DNA from: TOLSYN sp963849065 | Lineage (GTDB): Bacteria; Acidobacteriota; Terriglobia; Terriglobales; Acidobacteriaceae | DNA: 64,000 nt | Direction of reading: 5' to 3' | NCBI GenBank assembly: GCA_963849065.1 | Contig: CAWKFM010000004.1 | Span: 310,001-374,000, forward strand | Position numbers and translations under genes: made by a program | Notes under the pieces: generated by a model | The model's input: the letters and a program-made list of their open reading frames with translations, nothing else | The model's database searches: none | Told to the model about the DNA's origin: nothing | Shown here: one piece after another, positions 7,950 to 16,086 of the stretch | Layout: the number at the start of each line of letters is the position of its first letter | Numbering within the stretch: the stretch's first letter is position 1

Positions 7950-9232
7950 GCACGCTGCTGCTGAAGGGCGGGCATCTGATCGACCCCGCCACGGGACACG
8001 ACGCACCGGCCGACGTAGTGCTCTGCGACGGACGCGTGCTGGAGGTCGCCAATCCGGGCGAGGCCAAGAACGTGGCCGAGGAGACGCTCAACGTAAAAGG
8101 ACTGATCGTCGCTCCCGGCTTCATCGACCTCCACGTGCACTTGCGCGAGCCGGGGCAGACGCACAAGGAAAACATCGCCACCGGCACGGCGGCGGCCGCG
8201 GCCGGGGGCTTTACCTCGGTTTGCGCCATGCCGAATACGCGCCCTATCAATGATTCGCCGGCCTTGACGCGATGGATGCAGGACGAGGAGCGCGGCGCGG
8301 TGGTCAACGTGTTTCCCATTGCGGCGGCAACGCTGGGCAGCCAGGGAGAAAAGCTCAGCGATTACCGCGAGTTGAAAGAAGCCGGCGCGGTGGCCTTGAG
8401 CGACGACGGCCGGCCGATTCTGGACGACCACATCATGCGCGAGGCGCTGGCGCTGGCGGCCAAAGTGGGGCTCACGGTGATTCAGCACGCGGAGGACACC
8501 AAGATCTCGCACGGCAATCCGATGAACGAAGGGATCACATCGTTCCAACTGGGACTGCGCGGGCAGCCCGCGGCCTCGGAGTGGCAGATGGTGGAGCGCG
8601 ACATCCGGCTGGCGAGCCAGGAGGGCGGACGCCTGCACGTGGCCCACGTCTCCACTGCAAAGTCGCTGGAGATGATGCGCCTGGGCCGCGCCTCGCAGGT
8701 GCAGGTCACTGCCGAGGTCACGCCGCATCACTTTCTGTTCACCGAAGAAGACTGCGCGACCTATGACACGCGCTACAAGATGAATCCGCCGCTGCGCTCG
8801 GCCTCGGACCGGGAAGCCATGCGCGCCGCGCTCATCGACGGAACCATCGACGCCATCGCAACCGACCACGCGCCGCATGCCCTGTTTGAAAAGGAAGTGG
8901 AGTTCGACAAGGCCGCCTTCGGCATTACCGGGCTGGAGATCGCGCTGGCGGCAACCATCACGACCTTTCAGCACACTGGCAAAATCACTCTCTCGCGCGT
9001 GGTGGAACTGCTGTCCACCAACCCGGCGAAAATTGTGGACCTGCACGGCCGGGGCACGCTGGCCGCAGGCTCGGTGGCCGATGTTACGATCTTCGATCCG
9101 AAGAAGCGCTGGACCTACGATGTAGCGAAGACGCGCTCGCGTTCACGCAACTGCCCGTACGACGGAATGCAGTTCTATGGCAAGGTGCGCGCCACCATTG
9201 TAGGCGGCAAGGTTGTGTTCAACGAATTGTAG
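7946..9232 (+). CDS. pyrC: Dihydroorotase
   Basis: Dihydroorotase closes carbamoyl aspartate to dihydroorotate. The start at 7946 overlaps the pyrB stop and gives 428 residues, the size of the long class I enzymes. The metal-binding motif DLHVHLREPG is at 61-70, a DDGRPI segment lies near 155 and ATDHAPH near 305. The C-terminus NCPYDGMQFYGKV is typical. As last gene of pyrR-pyrB-pyrC it is followed by an intrinsic terminator. Confidence 0.97.
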   Translation: MSTLLLKGGHLIDPATGHDAPADVVLCDGRVLEVANPGEAKNVAEETLNVKGLIVAPGFIDLHVHLREPGQTHKENIATGTAAAAAGGFTSVCAMPNTRPINDSPALTRWMQDEERGAVVNVFPIAAATLGSQGEKLSDYRELKEAGAVALSDDGRPILDDHIMREALALAAKVGLTVIQHAEDTKISHGNPMNEGITSFQLGLRGQPAASEWQMVERDIRLASQEGGRLHVAHVSTAKSLEMMRLGRASQVQVTAEVTPHHFLFTEEDCATYDTRYKMNPPLRSASDREAMRAALIDGTIDAIATDHAPHALFEKEVEFDKAAFGITGLEIALAATITTFQHTGKITLSRVVELLSTNPAKIVDLHGRGTLAAGSVADVTIFDPKKRWTYDVAKTRSRSRNCPYDGMQFYGKVRATIVGGKVVFNEL

Positions 9233-9281
9233 TTACGACTGTCGCGAAGAAAGCTGCCGCGAAGTTTGAGTTCACGCAGGG

Positions 9282-9304
9282 CCCGCTGAGCGAGCGGGTC
9301 TTTT
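9282..9304 (+). terminator. Terminator of the pyr operon
   Basis: A stem CCCGCT/AGCGGG with loop GAGCG (9282-9298) is followed by TCTTTT. Confidence 0.75.
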
Positions 9305-9328
9305 GCTGTTAGAGTGGAACTTCCAGTC

Positions 9329-11320
9329 ATGCAGGACGCCGATTCCATCCTGACCTCGATCTTCGGACTCGAAAGTTTCCGGCTGCAGCAGCGCGAAATT
9401 GTGAGTGACGTGCTTGCGGGCCGCGACGCGCTGGTGGTGATGCCGACCGGCGCGGGCAAAAGCCTGTGCTATCAGCTGCCGGCAGTGGCGCTGCGCGGGC
9501 TTACGCTGATCGTCTCTCCGCTGATTTCGCTGATGACCGACCAGGTGCGGCAGCTGCGCGCGCTGCGCATCCCGGCGATGATGCTATGCAGCGGACAGAG
9601 CCGGGACGAGCAGCGCGAAGCGATGGCGAAATTGCGGGATGGATTCCGTGGATTGTTTTACGTGGCGCCGGAGAGGTTCAGCGCACCGGGATTTTTTTCC
9701 ATCATCACCGAGCGCAAACTGTCGCTGCTGGCCATCGACGAGGCGCACTGCATCAGCCAGTGGGGACATGACTTCCGTCCCGAGTATTTGCGCCTTGGCG
9801 AAGTACGCAAGCAGTTGGGCGATCCGTTGACGATTGCGCTGACGGCGACGGCAACGCCTGAGGTGCGCGCCGACATCGTGCGCAACCTGGCGCTCAATCA
9901 GCCCGCAATTCACGTCACCGGCTTCGACCGCCCCAACCTCAGCTATCAGTCGATCGTTTTTGCCAAGGCGAAGAACAAGGATGCGGAGCTGATCGATTAT
10001 CTTTCACGCCGCAAGTCGGGTGGGATTGTTTATTGCTCGACTCGCAAACATGTGGAGCAGCTCTCGGCACTGCTGGAGGAGCGCCTGCGCGGGCGCACGG
10101 TGGTGGCCTATCATGCGGGGATGGAGCAGGAGGTGCGCAGCAGCAATCAGCATCGCTTCATCGATCGCGAAGACGCCATCGTGGTGGCAACCAACGCCTT
10201 CGGCATGGGGATCAACAAACCCAACCTGCGCTGGGTGATTCACTACAACCTGCCAGGGAGTCTGGAAGCTTATTACCAGGAGGCAGGACGCGCCGGGCGC
10301 GACGGCCTGCCCGCCGAGTGCATTCTGTACTTTGCTCCGGCTGATGTGATGATGCAGAAGTTTTTTATCGACAAGATCGGCGATACCAACCTTCAAATAA
10401 CCGACAGAGAAATTGCGGTTTTGCGGAAGCGGGCTGACAAACAACTGAACGCCATGCAGAACTATGCGCGATGGGAGCGCTGCCGGCGTCGCCAGATTCT
10501 GGAGTACTTTGGCGAAGCGAAGATTCCGGAGAACTGCCACTGCGACGTGTGTTGCGCCCGCCAGCCAACCCTGAAACTGACGGGACGGGCGGCGGCCATG
10601 GATACAGAGCGCGAGTCCGCATCGCTCCAGTCCGCGGCGGCTCCGCGCGCCGCGGCCGTCGGGCGTGCCCTGGGCCCGGTGGTGTTGACGCCTCCGGACG
10701 GGCGGCTGGCCAGGTTGAAGGAGTTGCGCCGCGAAGTCGTCCGCTCGCTGGGCACCATGTTCTTCCGGCATATGCCGGATCAGTTGTTGGACCAGTGGAT
10801 CGCACAGCCGCCGAAATCGTTGGAGCAGTTGCGCGACGACTATGAAGTGCACAACAAAATCATTGAGAACTTCGGCCAGCGAATCCTGCAGTTGGTGAGT
10901 TCAGAACAAAAGCCGCGAAGCTTTGTCGGCATGAGCGAAGCCAGTGCACCGAGTTCCGCGAACCCAATTCCCGCCGCGCCGGTTGCAGTGAGGCCGACTT
11001 CCGTGAGGCCGTCCCTTCCACGGAGTGAGCGCGCATCGCGGGCGAAAGTTGCGGCGGCCAAAGAATCTGCGGGCGGCAAGGTGGGAGTTCTGCATGGGCG
11101 CGCGGTGGAGGCACGCTTCGAACGGCTGCGCACGCTGCGGCTCGAACTGGCGCGCAAGCATCAATGGCCCGCCTATTGCGTGCTGCAGGACGCAACCCTG
11201 CTGGAGATTGCGCGCTGCCAGCCAAAAACCATGCGCGAACTTCTGGAGATCAAGGGCATGGGACCGAAGCGCGCGGAGCGATTTGGAAAAGAATTGCTGG
11301 CAGAGCTCGCAAGAGAATAG
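9329..11320 (+). CDS. recQ: RecQ-family ATP-dependent DNA helicase
   Basis: This 663-residue RecQ-type 3'-5' helicase has Walker A MPTGAGKS at 38-45, DEAH at 137-140, QEAGRAGRDG in motif VI and a zinc cluster with cysteines in CRRRQ and CHCDVC near 385-412. After the zinc region there is no clear winged-helix RQC domain. Instead an HRDC-like segment (about 465-530), an Ala/Pro-rich linker and a second, better HRDC segment (about 600-660, ending ELLEIKGMGPKRAERFGKEL) follow. GTG at 9314 is an alternative start; no Shine-Dalgarno sequence supports either. Confidence 0.95.
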   Translation: MQDADSILTSIFGLESFRLQQREIVSDVLAGRDALVVMPTGAGKSLCYQLPAVALRGLTLIVSPLISLMTDQVRQLRALRIPAMMLCSGQSRDEQREAMAKLRDGFRGLFYVAPERFSAPGFFSIITERKLSLLAIDEAHCISQWGHDFRPEYLRLGEVRKQLGDPLTIALTATATPEVRADIVRNLALNQPAIHVTGFDRPNLSYQSIVFAKAKNKDAELIDYLSRRKSGGIVYCSTRKHVEQLSALLEERLRGRTVVAYHAGMEQEVRSSNQHRFIDREDAIVVATNAFGMGINKPNLRWVIHYNLPGSLEAYYQEAGRAGRDGLPAECILYFAPADVMMQKFFIDKIGDTNLQITDREIAVLRKRADKQLNAMQNYARWERCRRRQILEYFGEAKIPENCHCDVCCARQPTLKLTGRAAAMDTERESASLQSAAAPRAAAVGRALGPVVLTPPDGRLARLKELRREVVRSLGTMFFRHMPDQLLDQWIAQPPKSLEQLRDDYEVHNKIIENFGQRILQLVSSEQKPRSFVGMSEASAPSSANPIPAAPVAVRPTSVRPSLPRSERASRAKVAAAKESAGGKVGVLHGRAVEARFERLRTLRLELARKHQWPAYCVLQDATLLEIARCQPKTMRELLEIKGMGPKRAERFGKELLAELARE

Positions 11321-11389
11321 TTCCAACGCGGCGCGATGCGAACCACTGCGGCGCGCGGAAGGCTCGGAGAAAAAACGATGGGGTTGACG

Positions 11390-11872
11390 ATGGGCAACTG
11401 GCTTACGTGGGCTCTGCTCTCGGCTTTTTTCGCGGCCGTGACGGCGGTCCTCGCCAAGGTCGGCGTTGCCGGAGTGGATTCGCCACCGCCATCCGAACCT
11501 CCGTGGTGGTTGTCTTCACCTGGCTGCTGGTGGCGTTGACCCGAGAGACCGCTCGGTACAGATGCTCTCGCGCAAAACCTGGCTGTTCCTGGTTCTCTCC
11601 GGAGTGGCTACGGGGCTTTCCTGGCTGTGCTACTTCCATGCCTTGAAGATTGGTCCGGTCTCCAAGGTTGCGCCCATCGACAAACTCAGCGTCGTGCTGG
11701 TCATCGTCTTTGGCGCCTTTTCCTGGGAGAGCGGATGAGCGTTGCCAAAGCTGCCGGAGGATTTCTGATCCTGGCCGGGGCGATCATCATCGCACTGGAT
11801 GAGCCTGGAGAAGTCGCCGGCGAGCGCGCCGCTTGGGTGAGCGGGAAGCGGTCAGGTAAATCAAGCAAATAA
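11390..11872 (+). pseudogene. EamA-family transporter, broken by three frameshifts
   Basis: A small EamA/DMT transporter of about 140 residues can be pieced together from three frames. The first part MGNWLTWALLSAFFAAVTAVL runs to about 11482; TAIRTSVVVVFTWLLVALTRE continues in another frame; SVQMLSRKTWLFLVLSGVA runs to about 11720; the last part, FLGERMSVAKAAGGFLILAG, is in a further frame. Breaks lie near 11482, 11550 and 11720. The reading between breaks is otherwise family-like, so decay is recent or the sequence has errors. It sits just after recQ. Confidence 0.85.
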
Positions 11873-11885
11873 AGTTGAATAGTTA

Positions 11886-11914
11886 TTGACAAACAGAGTA
11901 ACTGGCTACAAAAT
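11886..11914 (+). promoter_or_regulatory. Strong promoter before a non-coding region
   Basis: TTGACA (11886-11891) and CAAAAT (11909-11914) are separated by 17 bases. No coding frame begins within the next 250 bases, so the product may be RNA or the long leader of the MerR gene. Confidence 0.6.
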
Positions 11915-12057
11915 CTTGGACTAGCACACCATTCGATCCAAGATGTAGACGTAGTTTGCAGCTCAAGCGGATTCCTTCAAGGGAGGAGGATCGAGGCCGG
12001 TGCTGTTGTAGCTGTGTCGTATCTTCGAAGCTACGGGGTGGCTAGACCTCGTTTTTT
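11913..12057 (+). ncRNA. Candidate structured small RNA
   Basis: Between a good promoter and a run of six Ts (12052-12057) lies about 135 bases without a reading frame. An eight-base perfect inverted repeat ATCTTGGA/TCCAAGAT spans 11913-11944. A second hairpin, GTAGCT/AGCTAC at 12008-12034, sits inside an outer CGAGG/CCTCG pairing (11992-11996 with 12047-12051) directly before the Ts. A 6S-like RNA is one possibility by size and by the extended hairpin, but I could not match a known family. It could also be a leader. Confidence 0.4.
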
Positions 12058-12065
12058 CACTGTTC

Positions 12066-12094
12066 AGTCTCCGCTCCGCTGGCGGAGACTTTTT
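12066..12094 (+). terminator. Intrinsic terminator
   Basis: A perfect nine-base stem AGTCTCCGC/GCGGAGACT (12066-12074 with 12082-12090) is followed by TTTT. It backs up the T run at 12052 and isolates the MerR gene. Confidence 0.85.
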
Positions 12095-12111
12095 CGTTTG
12101 AACGCCATGCA

Positions 12112-12140
12112 TTGAAGCGGTTCGAGACACGTGTTACAAA
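12112..12140 (+). promoter_or_regulatory. Likely promoter of the MerR gene
   Basis: TTGAAG (12112-12117) and TACAAA (12135-12140) are separated by 17 bases and lie 24 bases before the ATG at 12165. Confidence 0.45.
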
Positions 12141-12164
12141 CAGGTAGCAGAAGCGGTGCTGACC

Positions 12165-12638
12165 ATGCCGACAGCCAAACGCAAACACGCCCTGGCGCCA
12201 CCCGAAGTTGTCATTCCGGAGAAGATTTACTTTCGCATCGGCGAGGTGAGCGCGCTGGCGAAGCTGCCCACCTATGTGCTGCGCTTCTGGGAGACGGAGT
12301 TTGCGCAACTGCGGCCCATCAAGAGCAGCACCGGCCAGCGGATGTACCGGCGCAAGGACGTGGAATTCGTCATGCAGATCCGCAAGCTGCTTTACGAAGA
12401 CGGTTTCACCATTGCGGGAGCGCGCGAGAGGCTGCGTGAAGAGACACGAGAGCACCGTCCGCAGAATCCTCCCATGAGCCAACTTCTGAGCCAGTCCGTC
12501 AGCCAGGATGGGATGGAGGCGCAGAACGAATCGCAGGCCGGATTGCCGTTTCCCGTACCGTCGAAGCGCGAACTTCGCCAAGAAGAGCTACAGAGCTTGC
12601 GCCGGCAACTCTGCGAAGTGCTTGAACTGCTCTCCTGA
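12165..12638 (+). CDS. MerR-family transcriptional regulator
   Basis: The 157-residue protein has an N-terminal MerR winged helix: KIYFRIGEVSALAKL, then VLRFWETEF and GQRMYRRKDVEFVMQIRKLL. The last third is Gln/Glu-rich, probably a dimerising coiled coil, and has no Cys or His cluster for metal binding. Short MerR proteins of this type are found next to ihf or tRNA genes in several phyla; the ligand is unknown. ATG at 12165 is preferred over a GTG at 12156. Confidence 0.85.
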   Translation: MPTAKRKHALAPPEVVIPEKIYFRIGEVSALAKLPTYVLRFWETEFAQLRPIKSSTGQRMYRRKDVEFVMQIRKLLYEDGFTIAGARERLREETREHRPQNPPMSQLLSQSVSQDGMEAQNESQAGLPFPVPSKRELRQEELQSLRRQLCEVLELLS

Positions 12639-12670
12639 TTTCAGCACAAGCTGCTGCCGGCTCCTCCAAG

Positions 12671-13567
12671 CTAGATCATCAAGTTCGCAGCGTGGTCGGG
12701 AGGAGTGCTGAACGTCGACCTGTCATACAGAAAGTTTCCCGTCGTGTCCATGCCAGCGAATCGGTAGATACCGGGCAGAATCCAGCCCTTTAACGGCGTG
12801 GTTACCGCGCCGAAGACGTGGTTGAAGTTGATGGCGAACGTGTTGGAGTAGTGGATTCGAAGACCGGAGGTGAGTGTCTCAACCGTAAAAGGGAGGTAGG
12901 GACTGATGGACTCCGAAGGCGGACGCGCACTTTGAAACCCAGGATTGCCGGCCAGCCACTGGAAGCGCACGGCGAGGAATTTCAGCAGCGGAAAAAAGAC
13001 CATCTCAGGGATCTCGCCGGGTAGCGCCCACAGGATCTCATCCGGGCGCAGAAACTGCCCCAGCAACCGTTCATAATGAAATGATTCATGGGAGAAGCCG
13101 GAATGCGGCGGGAGGTGATCCAGCGGGAATCGCCGGAGCAGGGCACGTCCCAGAGGAACGCCAATGACGGGCACAAAGCCGTCGTCCTCACGGATACAGG
13201 CGATTCGGGTCTGCGCCCGGCTGGCCCACATCAACACGTTGTGTAACTCTTCGATCGCGAACTCGACATCTCCCAGCAGCGGATAGCGCGCTTCCTCCGG
13301 TTTGGAGATGTCCATCCTTTCGGATCCGTCCAGCTTATCGGTGAGCTGCTGCGCAACCTCTTGGGCAAGCTTCTCCGGGTCCTGCGTAAGAAGCAGCGGG
13401 CGATCTGTCCCCATGAGAAATCCTCGAATTTTCCGGGTGAGCGGCCCACTGGCGCTCACCGCCAGCCGCTCGAAATATGAGTTTCGCTGACTCGGCTGCT
13501 TGGTGAAGTAGAACAGCAGCCACATCTTCAACTCACCGTAACACATCGCAGCGCAGCCAAACTTCAC
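12671..13567 (-). CDS. Hypothetical protein
   Basis: I do not recognise this 298-residue protein. It has no clear signal peptide, membrane helix or catalytic motif. The middle reads like a soluble mixed alpha/beta protein (PLLGDVEFAIEELHNVLMWA, then PVIGVPLGRALLRRFPLDHL), and the C-terminus is rich in Phe, Thr and Pro. ATG at 13525 (MWLLFYFTKQ) is an alternative start, preceded by GGTGAG. It is convergent with the MerR gene and followed upstream by the CBS gene on the same strand, 42 bases away. Confidence 0.6.
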   Translation of the reverse strand: MKFGCAAMCYGELKMWLLFYFTKQPSQRNSYFERLAVSASGPLTRKIRGFLMGTDRPLLLTQDPEKLAQEVAQQLTDKLDGSERMDISKPEEARYPLLGDVEFAIEELHNVLMWASRAQTRIACIREDDGFVPVIGVPLGRALLRRFPLDHLPPHSGFSHESFHYERLLGQFLRPDEILWALPGEIPEMVFFPLLKFLAVRFQWLAGNPGFQSARPPSESISPYLPFTVETLTSGLRIHYSNTFAINFNHVFGAVTTPLKGWILPGIYRFAGMDTTGNFLYDRSTFSTPPDHAANLMI

Positions 13568-13609
13568 GCCGCGAGTGCAACCGAGAATGTTGCCGGCGGG
13601 AGGCGCCTG

Positions 13610-14056
13610 TTAGGTTGGCGTGCCGGTGATGTAGGCCTCCAGGTGGCGGATGGTTTCGCGCTGGGAGGCGAGGATCGAATTGACCAGGTCGCCGATGGAG
13701 ATCATGCCGACCAGCCGCTCATGCTCCATGACCGGGAGATGGCGGATACGATTTTTGGTGATGATCTCCATGCAGTCGCCGACGCTATGGTCGGGAGAGA
13801 CTGCGATCACCGGAGAGCTCATGATTTCCGCAACCGTGGTGCTCGGGGAAGATTTTCCTTTGAGGAAGACCTTGCGCGCGTAGTCGCGCTCAGAGACGAT
13901 GCCGACGATCTGGCCTTCGGAGATCACCAATAGCGCTCCCACTTGCTTATCCGCCATCATTGCGATTGCCGTGTAAACGGAGTCCGATGGAGAGACGGAA
14001 AAAATCACGCTGCTTTTTTTGTTCAGGATGGGACGAATCGACTCAGAAAGATGCAT
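13610..14056 (-). CDS. CBS-domain pair protein
   Basis: With the start at 14056 the product has 148 residues and consists almost wholly of two CBS domains (about 12-68 and 76-135), each with the typical ending, IVGIVSERDYARKV and LVGMISIGDLVNSIL. CBS pairs bind adenosyl ligands such as AMP, ATP or SAM and regulate partner proteins. The longer frame upstream of 14056 overlaps the divergent ABC gene and looks non-coding. The role here is unknown. Confidence 0.88.
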   Translation of the reverse strand: MHLSESIRPILNKKSSVIFSVSPSDSVYTAIAMMADKQVGALLVISEGQIVGIVSERDYARKVFLKGKSSPSTTVAEIMSSPVIAVSPDHSVGDCMEIITKNRIRHLPVMEHERLVGMISIGDLVNSILASQRETIRHLEAYITGTPT

Positions 14057-14168
14057 CTGTTGCCACCTCAGGAGCAACCATAATACTCCGAATACGGAAT
14101 TGGTCAATGCCGGGGAGAGCGCCGAGACTCCAGATTTCCAAGCCCGTGTTTCGAGTAACATAAAGCTC

Positions 14169-14972
14169 ATGGACCGCGTGACCATTCCCTCGACGCCTCC
14201 GTTGGTTGAACTGTGCAACGTCACGGTTGTCCGCAATGGGCGCGTGGTGCTGCAGGAAGTGAACCTGCGCATTGAGGCGGGCGAGCACGTCGCGATCATG
14301 GGGCCGAACGGCTCGGGCAAATCGACGCTCATCAAGACCATCACGCGCGAACTTTACCCGCGTTATGACGGGCAATCCGCGATGAAGATCTTCGGCCAGG
14401 AGAGCTGGAACGTCTTCGACCTGCGCTCGATGCTGGGGATCGTAACCAACGACGTGGGTGCGTTCTACGGACGTCCCGTAACCGGGCGCGACGCCGTGCT
14501 CTCTGGTTTTTTCAGCAGTGTCGGACTGCCGCAACATCAGCGAATCCTGCCCGGGATGCGCCAGAAAACCGACGAACTGCTGGCCTGGCTGGAGATCGGG
14601 CATCTGGCCGGGCGGTTGGTTGATGAGATGTCCTCCGGTGAGGTCCGGCGGGTAATGGTTGCCCGTGCTCTGGTCCACAATCCGAAGGCCTTGCTGTTTG
14701 ATGAGCCCAGCAACAGCCTCGACGTCTTCGCGCAGGTTGAGTTGCGGCGCACCATGAGCAAGCTGGCGCAATCCGGCATCGCCCTGCTGCTGATCACCCA
14801 TCATCTGCCCGACGTCGTGCCTGAGATTGAGCGCGTGATCTTTATGCGCGACGGCCGGATTGTGGGCGATGGCGGCAAGGCGGAGCTGCTGACCTCGGCC
14901 CGGCTGGAAGCCCTGTTCGGATGTCCGGTGCGAATCACCCAGCACGATGGGCACTACCACCTAGCTTCCTGA
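14169..14972 (+). CDS. ABC transporter ATP-binding protein
   Basis: The 267-residue ATPase has Walker A GPNGSGKST at about 44-52, an ABC signature degenerate at SSGE (EMSSGEVRRVMVARAL), Walker B ALLFDEPSNSLD and the switch His in LITHHLPD. Its order is close to the iron-complex or ModF/YlmA type of ATPase. No permease gene is next to it, so it is either an orphan subunit or a non-transport ABC protein. A TAACAT box at 14156-14161 stands seven bases before the ATG, so the mRNA may be leaderless. Confidence 0.9.
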   Translation: MDRVTIPSTPPLVELCNVTVVRNGRVVLQEVNLRIEAGEHVAIMGPNGSGKSTLIKTITRELYPRYDGQSAMKIFGQESWNVFDLRSMLGIVTNDVGAFYGRPVTGRDAVLSGFFSSVGLPQHQRILPGMRQKTDELLAWLEIGHLAGRLVDEMSSGEVRRVMVARALVHNPKALLFDEPSNSLDVFAQVELRRTMSKLAQSGIALLLITHHLPDVVPEIERVIFMRDGRIVGDGGKAELLTSARLEALFGCPVRITQHDGHYHLAS

Positions 14973-14987
14973 ACGAGTTTCCTGCTT

Positions 14988-14999
14988 GGGAGCGCTCCC
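14988..14999. promoter_or_regulatory. Perfect 12-base palindrome, operator-like
   Basis: GGGAGCGCTCCC reads the same on both strands and has the central CG of LacI-family operators. It lies between the ABC gene and the next gene. No LacI regulator is present in the window. Confidence 0.35.
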
Positions 15000-15098
15000 G
15001 AAATCCCTCGGTAGGGACCGCAATCAGCGATGGTAAGTCTTTTGCCCCATTGCAGGTACTCCGGATTGTGGGAGAGAATATCTCCGAGGGCTGCTGAC

Positions 15099-15425
15099 TT
15101 GAATCAGAGAAAAGTGTTAGCCATCACCAAACGCACCGCGCAACTCTGCGGCACCCAGTCGCTGTTGTATGCCTCGGGAATCGAGTTGGTAGGCGCCGCC
15201 AGCATGAAGTCGGCGCGGCGGGTCATCAAGGACGATGCGGTGAAGGGCGTCATTGTCTGCCTGCACTCATGGTCTGAGCAGGAGCGCGATGGCATAGTCT
15301 CGGAGCTTGAGGCCAATCACCCCGAAGTTTCGGTAATCGTGCGCTGCCCCGGCTGCACCGGGTGCGACGAAGCCAGCCAGAGGCCCGGAACCCTGCGCGA
15401 GACCCACCACTTCGCCAATTTGTAG
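15099..15425 (+). CDS. Degenerate receiver-like protein
   Basis: The start is a TTG at 15099, with GAGGG eight bases before it, giving 108 residues. The order of segments (KVLAITKRTAQL, SGIELVGAASMKSARRVI, VKGVIVCLHSWSEQER, PEVSVIVRCPG) resembles a CheY-like receiver domain. The phospho-acceptor Asp position is occupied by Cys-Leu-His (VIVCLHS), so it should not be phosphorylated in the usual way. A short CPGCTGC motif could bind metal or form a disulfide. The fold assignment is an inference from pattern only. Confidence 0.6.
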   Translation: MNQRKVLAITKRTAQLCGTQSLLYASGIELVGAASMKSARRVIKDDAVKGVIVCLHSWSEQERDGIVSELEANHPEVSVIVRCPGCTGCDEASQRPGTLRETHHFANL

Positions 15426-15496
15426 GTCGATTCTCTCCCCTAAGTATTTTCCAAGGGGCGACGTCCGCGTTGCTGTGTCACTGTAGCGGCGGGCGA

Positions 15497-16033
15497 TTAA
15501 TGTCCGGCCGCCGAGCTGTTTGCCGCTGGCGTGGCGCACGGCAGAGAGTTGCTCGCTAGGGGCCAGTGCGCGTGGCGGAAGACGAACACCCATTTTCCAT
15601 GCTCCTTGCGCCGGTAATCGGTCCAGACGACGACCCGCTGGTCGGGCGCACTGCCCTGCAGCTGGCGATGGTAGGTCACCTGGCCGTACGCGATCACGCC
15701 TCCGTTGCCAGAGGGAAGGTAGGTGACGTGGTCGATCACTCCTGTCATCGTCACCACCCGGCCGAAAAACTTTTCGATGGATTGGCGGACCTGGTCGCGG
15801 CCCTGGTAAATGACGCCGGTGGGCCCGATGAAGAAAATGTCGGGGCTCCTGGTGAACAGGCCCATGATCATGTCGGTGTCGAGCACGCGGTGGCCGTCAA
15901 GGAACTTGCGGTCCAGCTCCTGGTTGGCGCGGACGACGTCGGGCGGCAGCGCACTGGGGTTGCGCACTTCGGCGGCGAAAGCCAGGCTGGCGAACCAAAG
16001 AACAGCGAGAGCCAGTAGGGCGCGTCTTGGCAT
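15497..16033 (-). CDS. Secreted SnoaL/DUF4440-like protein
   Basis: The 178-residue protein begins with a signal peptide (about 1-20, ending AFAA). The rest looks like an NTF2/SnoaL fold: an early helix ELDRKFLDGHRVLDTDMIMGLF, then FIGPTGVIYQGRDQVRQSIEKFF and beta strands ending KWVFVFRHAHWPL. The family includes ketosteroid-isomerase-like proteins without clear enzyme activity. It lies 53 bases upstream of the RND efflux operon's last gene but is transcribed away from its own neighbours; no link is evident. Confidence 0.75.
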   Translation of the reverse strand: MPRRALLALAVLWFASLAFAAEVRNPSALPPDVVRANQELDRKFLDGHRVLDTDMIMGLFTRSPDIFFIGPTGVIYQGRDQVRQSIEKFFGRVVTMTGVIDHVTYLPSGNGGVIAYGQVTYHRQLQGSAPDQRVVVWTDYRRKEHGKWVFVFRHAHWPLASNSLPCATPAANSSAAGH

Positions 16034-16086
16034 CGAATTTGTCCTCCCGCGGAACGGAATCGCGTGGGATTATATCCCTGCTGCGC

